NCBI GenBank assembly: GCA_031392945.1 | Contig: JANMVT010000007.1 | Location: 1-15,962 of the forward strand | DNA: 15,962 nucleotides | Direction of reading: 5' to 3' | Source of the DNA: JANYCG01 sp031392945 | Lineage (GTDB): Bacteria; Pseudomonadota; Gammaproteobacteria; Burkholderiales; Burkholderiaceae_C | Shown here: one piece after another, positions 1-6,291 of the stretch | Layout: every line of letters starts with the position of its first letter | How positions within the stretch are numbered: position 1 is the first letter of the stretch | Program-made: the position numbers and the translations under genes | The notes under the pieces: generated by a model | What the model was told of the DNA's origin: nothing | The model's input: the letters and a program-made list of their open reading frames with translations, nothing else | Database searches by the model: none

Positions 1-936
1 TCCACGCATCACGTTTTTCCTCAGCATAGTCGTATGTCTGGTACGTTCGCACGAGCTTGCTGGGTTCAACATGATTCAACACACGCTCAATAATGGCGGG
101 TGCCACATGCAACGATTGCATTATTGTTGCGCCAGTTCGCCGCAAATCGTGTGGCACCCAGTCGCCATTGACCAGCAGTAGGGCATCCGAGTTCTTGGTG
201 CGATTGCTCATGGGCTTTCGACCAATTGCCGCCATTTGTCGATCACGAACTTGCTTGGTCGTTGACTTCATGCAGACGTGGGTGGTTCCTGTTGTGTCCG
301 GGAAGCACCATTTCTCGTTCGTCGAAATCTGTTTGAGTTCTTTGAATTTCTTGAGTGCAACGGGGGACAAAAATATCGTGTGCGATTTGCGGTTTTTGGC
401 ATTCTCCTTTGGGATCACCCATACGCCAGCTTCAAGGTCAACGTGTTCCCAGCGAGATTGAATGACCTCACCGATGCGGCAGCAGCAGGACAGCATCAAC
501 CACATGGCAATCTGCGTTCTGGGCATCAAACCGGATTTGGGCAGCTTTTCGGCAAGTTCCCGCACCTCGTCATCGTTCAATGCGCGGGTACGTTCAGCGC
601 CCTCGTACTCGCGGGGCAAGATTTTGTCCTTTTTGAGGTCAATTTCTTCGGTCGGGTTTTCAAAGAGTTTTTTCCAGGCACGCTTGCGGGCAGCCCAGCG
701 GAACATCTGCTTCAGGTCAGCGAACAGGGTGACCGAGATGCGGTTCGAGCCACGTTCAACCACACCCCTCAGAATTTTCTCAATGTGCTCTGGATGAACG
801 CTGCTCAATTTGAGGTCACCAGCGATAGGAAATACGTCGCGGGTACGCGCAGTTGCAGCCCGTCGCCATCCATCAGTTTGTAAGGTTTATCTTTTGGTTT
901 GGCGTTCTCGATTTGCTTTACAGTCAAGTTTCCCAT
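1..936 (-). pseudogene. P4-type tyrosine recombinase/integrase, internal deletion, 3' end off window
   Basis: This is a site-specific recombinase of the DUF4102/P4 integrase family. The start at 936 gives MGNLTVKQIENAKPKDKPYK and DGDGLQLRV, the normal N-terminal arm-binding domain. That frame stops at 805-807. A second frame, open from about 841 to base 1, gives RDVFPIAGDLKLSS, the core-binding domain, then the catalytic domain. Catalytic residues are readable: Arg in CRIGEV (near 477), Lys in NRKSH, His-x-x-Arg in HDLRRTG (near 130-151), His in LNH, and Tyr in TYQTYDYAEE (near 30-45). Family members carry roughly 90-100 residues between the two parts; these are missing and the frame is shifted at about 840-855. 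The remaining C-terminal part lies outside the window. A sequencing indel alone cannot explain the loss, because a whole segment is absent. Confidence 0.85.
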
Positions 937-964
937 TGCATCATCCAAGTGGTAGTGAGTGTTT

Positions 965-999
965 CCACCGTGTCCGAACCGTGTCCGAAAAAGCGGTGG
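965..999. repeat. Two tandem 11-bp repeats flanked by a 6-bp inverted repeat (possible integrase arm sites)
   Basis: CCGTGTCCGAA occurs twice in direct succession at 968-978 and 979-989. CCACCG (965-970) and CGGTGG (994-999) bracket the pair as an inverted repeat. The block lies just upstream of the integrase start and about 110 bp from the tRNA remnant. Arm-type binding sites of P4-like integrases are short direct repeats in such positions, so this role is inferred, not shown. Confidence 0.4.
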
Positions 1000-1071
1000 C
1001 TTTACATGGATTATGCTAGGCTTTATTGGATGATGAATTTCTGTAAGTTGTTGATTTTATTGAAAACATGA

Positions 1072-1091
1072 ATGTTGCTGGATGTTGCTGG
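1072..1091. repeat. Tandem duplication of a 10-bp unit next to the att core
   Basis: ATGTTGCTGG is present twice in tandem (1072-1081 and 1082-1091), ending 16 bases before the tRNA-derived identity begins. It lies in the island-side flank. It could be a recombinase-binding element or a chance duplication; nothing else in the sequence decides this. Confidence 0.4.
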
Positions 1092-1106
1092 AGTGCGAAG
1101 AAGTAC

Positions 1107-1152
1107 GCTACGAACCAAGGGGTAGTGGGTTCAATTCCTGCCAGCCGCACCA
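1107..1152 (+). other. attR-like site: orphan 3' half of tRNA-Arg(ACG)
   Basis: From the anticodon loop CTACGAA (1108-1114, anticodon ACG) onward every tRNA part is present. There is an anticodon 3' stem CCAAG (1115-1119), a 5-nt variable loop, a T arm with GTGGG / TTCAATT / CCTGC (1125-1141), the acceptor 3' strand CAGCCGC, discriminator A (1149) and an encoded CCA (1150-1152). The matching 5' half (expected acceptor strand GCGGCTG, D arm, and anticodon stem CTTGG) is absent upstream, so this is not a functional tRNA. Recombinases that cross over in the anticodon loop leave exactly this segment at one element end. The intact tRNA should be at the far left end of the island. Confidence 0.75.
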
Positions 1153-1165
1153 AAAAAAGACCTAA

Positions 1166-1195
1166 GCCTGCAACTGCGAAGTTGCAGGCTTTTTT
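1166..1195 (+). terminator. Rho-independent terminator of the former tRNA-Arg gene
   Basis: A perfect 10-bp stem GCCTGCAACT / AGTTGCAGGC (1166-1175 with 1180-1189) closes a GCGA tetraloop and is followed by six T residues (1190-1195). It lies 13 bases after the tRNA CCA and 15 bases before greB. It would end tRNA transcription, and any greB transcript starting upstream must read through it. Confidence 0.85.
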
Positions 1196-1210
1196 CTTGG
1201 GGACATCCTG

Positions 1211-1783
1211 ATGAACAAGGCCTTCACCAAAGAATCTGACGGCGGCGGCGAGGGCGACGACGATGACGGGCCGCAACTGTCGGCCCTGCCCGCCGGAGGC
1301 AAAAACTACATCACGCCCCAAGGTTACGCCCGCCTCAAAGCCGAGTTGTTTGACCTGATCGACAATGAACGGCCCCGGGTCGTTGAGATCGTCCACTGGG
1401 CCGCCAGCAATGGCGACCGCTCGGAAAACGGCGATTACATCTACGGCAAGAAACGCCTGCGAGAAATCGACCGGCGCATCCGGTTCTTGACCAAACGCAT
1501 GGAAATCGCCGAGATTGCGGAGCCCAGCGTCCACTTTGGCGGCGACCAGATATTCTTTGGCGCCACTGCCACATATCTGGACGGCAAGGGTGTGGAGCGC
1601 ACCATCACCATCCTGGGCATTGACGAGGCTGACAGCGCGCAAAACCAGGTGAGTTGGGTCTCACCCATCGCCAGAACCCTGCTCAAGGCACGTGCGGGCG
1701 ATGTCTTGAACCTGGTGACACCTTCGGGCGTTGAGGAAATTGAAGTCATCAAAGTGTCGTACCCGACACCCAAAGTTCAATAG
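1211..1783 (+). CDS. greB: Transcription elongation factor GreB
   Basis: GreB enters the RNA polymerase secondary channel and stimulates transcript cleavage to rescue backtracked complexes. The 190-residue product has a long acidic N-terminal extension (EGDDDDG near 14-20). The family coiled coil starts at about KNYITPQGY (31-39), with the tip GDRSENGDY (68-76) carrying the conserved acidic residues D69 and E72 that coordinate the catalytic metal. KKRLREIDRRIRFLTKRM (80-97) is the GreB signature. A C-terminal FKBP-like domain follows, with PIARTLLKARAGD matching GreB. E. coli GreB is 158 residues; the difference is mostly the N-terminal tail. The start is preceded by GGGGA at a usable distance. 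Only 15 bp separate it from the tRNA terminator, leaving no obvious room for a private promoter. Its stop codon directly abuts the convergent spoT stop. Confidence 0.95.
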   Translation: MNKAFTKESDGGGEGDDDDGPQLSALPAGGKNYITPQGYARLKAELFDLIDNERPRVVEIVHWAASNGDRSENGDYIYGKKRLREIDRRIRFLTKRMEIAEIAEPSVHFGGDQIFFGATATYLDGKGVERTITILGIDEADSAQNQVSWVSPIARTLLKARAGDVLNLVTPSGVEEIEVIKVSYPTPKVQ

Positions 1784-4069
1784 TCATGCGACCGCGCTGC
1801 TGCGGCGTGCGCTCAAAACCGAGGCGGTGCGGGCCAAATTGCGCAAGGCCGTGTCCAGGTGGCTCAAATCCCGCACGCCGATGACAAACCGCAGTTCGGT
1901 CACGTCCTGCGCGCCTTCCTCGTCCATGTCGATGTGGATGATGTCGGCCTCGGCCGCAGCCAGGGCAGCGGCGACGCGCGCCAGAACGCCCTTGCCATTG
2001 GTCACGGTCACCAGCATTTCAGTCTCGAAGGCGCGCACCGGTTCGTCCGCCCACTCCACTTCAATGAAGCGCTCGCTGTCCTTGTGCTGGAGTTTTTTGG
2101 CAATCGGGCATGCAAGCCGGTGCACCACCAGGCCCTCGCCGCGCCCAAGGTATCCCACGATGGCGTCGCCGGGGATCGGGCGGCAACATTGCGCGAACTT
2201 GACCGAGGCGTTTTCGCTGCCGTCCAGCGCCAGCACGCCTTGCGCCGATGATTCCGCAGCCATGAAACGTTCGCGCGTGAGCAAGAGCGCGTCCGGGCGC
2301 TCACCGCTTTCCGCCAGCAGGCTGACCAGGCGTTTGGCCACGATGCCGGCGATGCGTTTGCCCAGGCCGACGTCGGTCAGGAGTTCCGAGCGGCTCCTGT
2401 TGCCGGTGAAACGAAGCAACTTCTCCCAAATCGGCTGATAGGCCGGGTCGTCGCCGGGAAACTTCTCGATGCCCTCGCTGCGAAGCGCTTGCGAAAGCAG
2501 CCGTTCGCCCAGGTTTTCGGATTCCTCGTGCTCCATCGTTTTCAGATGGTGGCGGATTTTGGATCGCGCCCGCGCCGTGCGCACAAAACTCAGCCAGGCC
2601 GGGTTGGGGGTGGAATGGGCTGCGGTGACGACCTCGACCACGTCGCCATTTTTCAGTGCGGTGCGCAGGGGCACCTGCTCGCCATTGATCCGCGCGGCCA
2701 TGGTCCGGTCGCCCACATTGCTGTGGATGGCGTAGGCGAAATCGACCACGGTGGCGCCGCGCGGCAGGGCCAGGATCTGGCTCTTGGGTGTGAACACATA
2801 AACCGCGTCGGGGAACAAGTCCACCTTCACGTGGTCCCAAAATTCGGCGGCGTCGCGGGTCTCGTCCTGGATGTCGAGCAGGGACTGCAGCCACTGTGTG
2901 CCCAGCCGTTCGGCACTGACGGCGTCCGGGCTGTTGACTTTGTACAGCCAATGCGCGGCCACGCCCGACTCGGCCACCACATGCATGGCCTGGGTCCGCA
3001 CCTGGAATTCGACGTTGACGCCTGATGGCCCGACCAGGGTTGTGTGCAGCGACTGGTAGCCGTTGAGTTTGGCGATCGCGATGTGGTCCTTGAAGCGGCC
3101 CGGCACCGGTTTGTACAACTGGTGCAGGGTGCCCAGGGCGGTGTAACAGTCGCCGACTGTGGGCACCAGGACCCGAAAGCCGTAAATGTCGGTCACCTGG
3201 GCGAAGCTCAGGTGCTTGCCATCCATTTTCTTGTAAATGGAGTAGAGCGACTTCTCGCGCCCATCAATTTTGACCTTCATGCCAGCCGCCGCAAAGGCTG
3301 CCTCCACCTCGCGCTGGACGCGCTGGATCAGGTCGCGCCGGCGGCCCCGGGACTTGGCCACCGCCTTGGCCAGAATGGCATAACGCCATGGCCGCAAATG
3401 CTGGAACGACAGTTCCTGCAGTTCCCGGTAAGTCTGGTTCAGCCCGAGGCGGTGCGCAATGGGCGCGTAAATGTCAAGGGTTTCGCTGGAAATGCGCTGC
3501 CATTTGTCGCGCGGCGCGTCCGACAGGGTGCGCATGTTGTGGGTGCGGTCGGCCAGCTTGACCAGGATGACCCGGACGTCACGCGCCATGGCCAGCAGCA
3601 TTTTGCGAAACGACTCAGCCTGGTTTTCCTCGCGTGTGTTGAAGTTGAGCTTGTCGAGTTTGGTCAGGCCATCGACCAGTTCGGCCACGGGCGAGCCAAA
3701 ACGCTCGACCAGTTCGGGTTTGGTCACGCCGCAGTCTTCGATGGCATCGTGCAGCAGGGCGGCCATGACGGCCTGGGCGTCGAGTTTCCAGTCGGCGCAT
3801 TGGGCCGCCACAGCGATGGGGTGGGTGATGTAGGGCTGGCCGCTGTTGCGGATTTGCCCCAAATGCGCCTCGTCGGCAAAGCGGTAGGCCAGACGGACCT
3901 GTTCGATGTCGCTGGCGCCAAGGTAGTCCAGCTTGGCGGTCAAACCGGCGAAACTGGCCGCCGTCGCGTTGATGGCGGCTGCATTGCGCGCTGGCGCAGG
4001 AACGCGCCGTTGCACCGGCCGGACCGGCGTCGCAGGTGTTGCATCAGGGGGATTGAGCGCTGTACCCAT
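1784..4069 (-). CDS. spoT: Bifunctional (p)ppGpp synthetase/hydrolase SpoT
   Basis: SpoT makes and degrades the stringent-response alarmone (p)ppGpp in the cytosol. The 761-residue form starts at 4069; an upstream in-frame ATG at 4132 would add 21 residues and lies within the hairpin region. The order is: a Pro/Ala-rich N-terminus; an HD hydrolase domain with H83, the HDAIED motif at 107-112 and D174 in KLADRTHNMRTL, so hydrolase activity should be intact; a synthetase domain with GREKSLYSIYKKM (270-282), DIYGFRV (294-300), GYQSLHT (337-343) and EFQVRT (354-359); a TGS domain (about 418-482); a Cys-rich segment with FAQCCRPIPG; and a C-terminal ACT domain over the last 80 residues. The complete HD motif argues for SpoT rather than a hydrolase-dead RelA. 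The gmk-rpoZ-spoT order matches E. coli and supports the name. Confidence 0.95.
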   Translation of the reverse strand: MGTALNPPDATPATPVRPVQRRVPAPARNAAAINATAASFAGLTAKLDYLGASDIEQVRLAYRFADEAHLGQIRNSGQPYITHPIAVAAQCADWKLDAQAVMAALLHDAIEDCGVTKPELVERFGSPVAELVDGLTKLDKLNFNTREENQAESFRKMLLAMARDVRVILVKLADRTHNMRTLSDAPRDKWQRISSETLDIYAPIAHRLGLNQTYRELQELSFQHLRPWRYAILAKAVAKSRGRRRDLIQRVQREVEAAFAAAGMKVKIDGREKSLYSIYKKMDGKHLSFAQVTDIYGFRVLVPTVGDCYTALGTLHQLYKPVPGRFKDHIAIAKLNGYQSLHTTLVGPSGVNVEFQVRTQAMHVVAESGVAAHWLYKVNSPDAVSAERLGTQWLQSLLDIQDETRDAAEFWDHVKVDLFPDAVYVFTPKSQILALPRGATVVDFAYAIHSNVGDRTMAARINGEQVPLRTALKNGDVVEVVTAAHSTPNPAWLSFVRTARARSKIRHHLKTMEHEESENLGERLLSQALRSEGIEKFPGDDPAYQPIWEKLLRFTGNRSRSELLTDVGLGKRIAGIVAKRLVSLLAESGERPDALLLTRERFMAAESSAQGVLALDGSENASVKFAQCCRPIPGDAIVGYLGRGEGLVVHRLACPIAKKLQHKDSERFIEVEWADEPVRAFETEMLVTVTNGKGVLARVAAALAAAEADIIHIDMDEEGAQDVTELRFVIGVRDLSHLDTALRNLARTASVLSARRSSAVA

Positions 4070-4123
4070 GGTGTGAATATAGCGTTTCGACAAAAGCTGC
4101 CGGCAAATAGTGGCAATCCATGA

Positions 4124-4149
4124 AAAAAGCACCGCAAGCGGTGCTTTTT
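4124..4149. terminator. Hairpin with A and T tracts on both sides, between rpoZ and spoT
   Basis: AAAAAGCACCGC (4124-4135) is complementary to GCGGTGCTTTTT (4138-4149), giving a stem whose tip is effectively CCG-CAAG-CGG. With A and T tracts on both sides it can act as an intrinsic terminator in either direction. It lies 30 bp after the rpoZ stop and 55 bp before the spoT start. It could end the yicC-gmk-rpoZ transcript or attenuate read-through into spoT. Confidence 0.7.
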
Positions 4150-4179
4150 CTGGCCCAGGGCCAAGCCTGGATCAGTGCC

Positions 4180-4383
4180 TCAAAGCGGCACTTTTTTCAG
4201 CATCTCCAGGCCGATTTTGCCGGCGGCGATTTCGCGCAAGGCGGTCACACCCGGTTTGTTCTTGCTTTCGATTTTTGGCGAATGTCCCTGGCTGAGCATG
4301 CGCGCACGGTAGGTGGCGGCCAAAACCAGCTGAAAACGGTTGGGGATCTGCGCCAGGCAGTCTTCGACGGTGATACGGGCCAT
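4180..4383 (-). CDS. rpoZ: DNA-directed RNA polymerase omega subunit
   Basis: Omega is the small accessory subunit that helps fold and assemble beta-prime and forms part of a ppGpp-binding site in proteobacterial RNA polymerase. The 67-residue product begins MARITVEDCLAQIPNRFQLV and continues ATYRARML, then NKPGVTALREIAAGKIG, all family hallmarks. It lacks the longer acidic tail of E. coli omega (91 residues), as is usual in this lineage. TTGGAG sits 6 nt before the ATG and is a good ribosome binding site. It follows gmk by 15 bp in the same direction, so the two are probably co-transcribed. The neighbouring spoT makes functional sense, because omega mediates part of the ppGpp response. Confidence 0.95.
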   Translation of the reverse strand: MARITVEDCLAQIPNRFQLVLAATYRARMLSQGHSPKIESKNKPGVTALREIAAGKIGLEMLKKVPL

Positions 4384-4398
4384 GAAATCTCCAAATGA

Positions 4399-5019
4399 CT
4401 AGGGAATATGCAACGCTTTGAACGTGTCGGCTCTGGCGCGGCGCTGCGCAGAGTAGCGCAGCCGCTGGGCGTGGACAATGGCCTTGAGGTCAAACAGCGC
4501 CCGGTCGAACAACTCGTTGATTATAACGAAGTCGAATTTGCTGACCTGGGCCACTTCCAGAGCTGCGTTTTTAAGCCGCATCTCGATGGTGTCGGCCGAG
4601 TCTTCGGCGCGGCGCTCCAGGCGCGAACGCAATTCTTCCCAGCTCGGTGGCAGGATGAAGATGCAAATCGCATTGGTGAACACCTGCTTGATCTGCACCG
4701 CGCCCTGAAAGTCGATCTCAAGGATCACGTCGGCGCCCTGGGCGATGCGCTCTTCAATTGCCTGGCGCGAAGTGCCGTAACGCTGATTGTGCACATGCGC
4801 CCATTCCACAAAGGCGTCGGCCGCGACCATGGCGTCGAACTCCCGGTTGGACACAAAGAAGTAGTCGCGCCCGTGTTTTTCCTGTCCGCGCGGAGCCCGT
4901 GTGGTGTGCGACACCGAAGGCTGAACGCGTGAATCGAGCTCCATCAGGGCCTTGACCAGGCTGGACTTGCCCGCCCCGCTGGGGGCTGCTACAACGAACA
5001 AATTGCCAGGGAAATCCAT
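4399..5019 (-). CDS. gmk: Guanylate kinase
   Basis: Gmk phosphorylates GMP to GDP with ATP, an essential step of GTP supply. The chosen start gives 206 residues beginning MDFPGNLFVVAAPSGAGKSS. The P-loop APSGAGKSS is near residues 12-20. The GMP-binding region follows with SVSHTTRAPRGQEKHGRDYFF (SxTTRxPR type, conserved R and Y). EWAHVHNQRYGTS, a VILEIDFQGA Walker-B-like segment and the lid RLERRAEDSADTIEMRL follow in the normal order. The length matches the family. In-frame upstream ATGs at 5052 and 5145 would add non-conserved residues and have no better ribosome binding site, so 5019 is preferred. It is upstream of rpoZ and probably shares its transcript. Confidence 0.95.
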   Translation of the reverse strand: MDFPGNLFVVAAPSGAGKSSLVKALMELDSRVQPSVSHTTRAPRGQEKHGRDYFFVSNREFDAMVAADAFVEWAHVHNQRYGTSRQAIEERIAQGADVILEIDFQGAVQIKQVFTNAICIFILPPSWEELRSRLERRAEDSADTIEMRLKNAALEVAQVSKFDFVIINELFDRALFDLKAIVHAQRLRYSAQRRARADTFKALHIP

Positions 5020-5106
5020 GGTGGTACGGTTTGAATTGGAGGCAACCAGCATTTTAAGATGTTGAACAGGGCCAATTTTTGGCTTCGCCACTCTTCGAGA
5101 ACGGGT

Positions 5107-5218
5107 GGCAGCGACCCGCAACGCGGCGGCGCGTGGGCGCCACAATTTTTCGACGGGCCGCCCCTAGAAAAATTAGCCCCCTCGGGGGGCAGCGACCCGC
5201 GAAGCGGTGGAGCGTGGG
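5107..5218. repeat. GC-rich intergenic repeat (two 31-bp direct copies with nested inverted repeats)
   Basis: Two imperfect 31-bp copies starting GGCAGCGACCCGC and ending GCGTGGG lie at 5107-5137 and 5188-5218. Between them AATTTTTC (5144-5151) and GAAAAATT (5167-5174) form an inverted repeat around a GGGCCGCCCC core. A further G/C hairpin, CCCCC-TC-GGGGG, spans 5177-5188. The block fills most of the yicC-gmk gap. I know similar sequences as multicopy intergenic elements in Comamonadaceae genomes; that is memory, not a search. It could fold in yicC-gmk mRNA and affect stability or read-through. Confidence 0.65.
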
Positions 5219-5229
5219 GGCCATACTAC

Positions 5230-6147
5230 TTACTCGACGTTCTGCACCTGCTCGCGCATCTGCTCGATCAGCACTTTCATGTCTACCGCGATGTGGGTCA
5301 ACTCCAGCGCGGCTGATTTGGAACCCATGGTGTTGGCTTCGCGGTGCAGCTCCTGGATCAGGAAATCCAGCCGTTTGCCGATCTCGCCGCCCTTTTTGAC
5401 CAGTCGCTCGATCTCGTCCAGATGCGAGTTGAGCCGGGTGATCTCCTCAGCCACGTCGATGCGGATGGCGAACGCGGTGGCCTCGGTCAACGCGCGGTCT
5501 TGCGCCACCTCGGGCGAGATGCCGCTGTCGCCCAGGGTCAGTGCCTCTTTCCAGCGTTCAAGGAAGCGCTGGCGCTGTTGCAACACCAATTGCGGCACCA
5601 GGGGCTGCGCCTTGCCCGCCAGGTCGCGCAATCGGCCAGCGTGCGCCAGCAGCATGGCGGCCAGACGCGCGCCTTCGCGCTGGCGCGCCGCGAGCAAGTC
5701 CTTCAGGGCGGTTTCCGCCAGCGGCATGACGGCGGCGCTCCAGTCATGCGAGGACGACTGCAGGGCGGCGGCGAACCGGATCACGTCTGCCACACTCAAG
5801 TCCGGCGCCTGCGGCAGCCAGGATTTGACGTTGTCCTGCACGGTGTTGAGACGCTGGAGCAGTTTTGGCGCGGGGTCGGCGATGGCGCCAGAGGCGGCGT
5901 TTTCAACCGAGGCGCGGACCTCGACTTTGCCGCGTTTGAGTTTGCCGACGATCAGCTCGCGCAGGCCTGGCTCGAATTGGCGCAAGTCCTCGGGCAGGCG
6001 GAACGACAGATCCAGAAAGCGGCTGTTGACCGAGCGGATCTCAAGCCCGAGCTGGCCGGCCGGCGCAGGTTTTGAATCGGACTCCGCTCTGGAACTTGCG
6101 CTGCTGTGCTGTGCGCTGGCGTAACCAGTCATGCTGTAAACTGGCAT
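5230..6147 (-). CDS. yicC: YicC family endoribonuclease
   Basis: YicC/YloC proteins are conserved bacterial endoribonucleases, in E. coli implicated in small-RNA turnover. The 305-residue product begins MPVYSMTGYASAQ, matching the family N-terminus (SMTxYA). LGLEIRSVNSRFLDLSFRLP and LKRGKVEVR follow, the conserved N-terminal signature. The C-terminal DUF1732 region has EIERLVKKGGEIGKRLDF and IQELHREANTMGSKS, then a coiled-coil end. An insertion around residues 14-31 (Ser/Ala/Lys rich) makes it slightly longer than E. coli YicC (287). It is the first gene of the leftward series and lies divergent from the kinase gene. In E. coli yicC is divergent from rph; here a kinase/phosphatase pair sits between them. 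Confidence 0.93.
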   Translation of the reverse strand: MPVYSMTGYASAQHSSASSRAESDSKPAPAGQLGLEIRSVNSRFLDLSFRLPEDLRQFEPGLRELIVGKLKRGKVEVRASVENAASGAIADPAPKLLQRLNTVQDNVKSWLPQAPDLSVADVIRFAAALQSSSHDWSAAVMPLAETALKDLLAARQREGARLAAMLLAHAGRLRDLAGKAQPLVPQLVLQQRQRFLERWKEALTLGDSGISPEVAQDRALTEATAFAIRIDVAEEITRLNSHLDEIERLVKKGGEIGKRLDFLIQELHREANTMGSKSAALELTHIAVDMKVLIEQMREQVQNVE

Positions 6148-6195
6148 TGGGATTTTCTCGGGAATGTGTGAATTGTGACAAAGCTTGACTGCCGG

Positions 6196-6224
6196 ACCAT
6201 AGTGGCTGCGACGTCGTGGCGCAA
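6196..6224 (-). promoter_or_regulatory. Candidate sigma-70 promoter for yicC
   Basis: On the minus strand TTGCGC (6224-6219) and TATGGT (6201-6196) are separated by 17 bp. The -10 box matches the consensus at four of six positions and the -35 box at three. It lies in the 144-bp divergent gap, about 50 bp before the yicC start. No convincing opposite-strand promoter was seen for the kinase gene. Confidence 0.35.
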
Positions 6225-6291
6225 CGGTTTGCGACCATAACCCGGCGAATGTCCCGGATTATGCCGATCGGGCAGTCACCCAAACTATTTT

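Larger units (their letters stand above)
1..1152. mobile_element. Right end of a tRNA-Arg-integrated genomic island (continues off the left edge)
   Basis: The segment combines a tyrosine recombinase gene, a short AT-richer region with tandem repeats, and an orphan 3' half of tRNA-Arg ending at 1152. The conserved chromosomal gene greB follows at once. Islands and prophages that integrate into a tRNA leave an intact tRNA at one end and a duplicated 3' half at the other. Here the orphan half faces the chromosome, so the island body should lie to the left, outside the window. The recombinase is frame-disrupted, so self-mobilisation looks lost. The left end and cargo cannot be seen, so this is inference from one boundary. 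Confidence 0.55.

Noticed and set aside
3044..4123. Long plus-strand reading frame (359 codons) opposite spoT
   Set aside because: It is antisense to the fully conserved HD and synthetase domains of spoT, and its translation matches no family; it is a shadow frame of GC-rich coding DNA.
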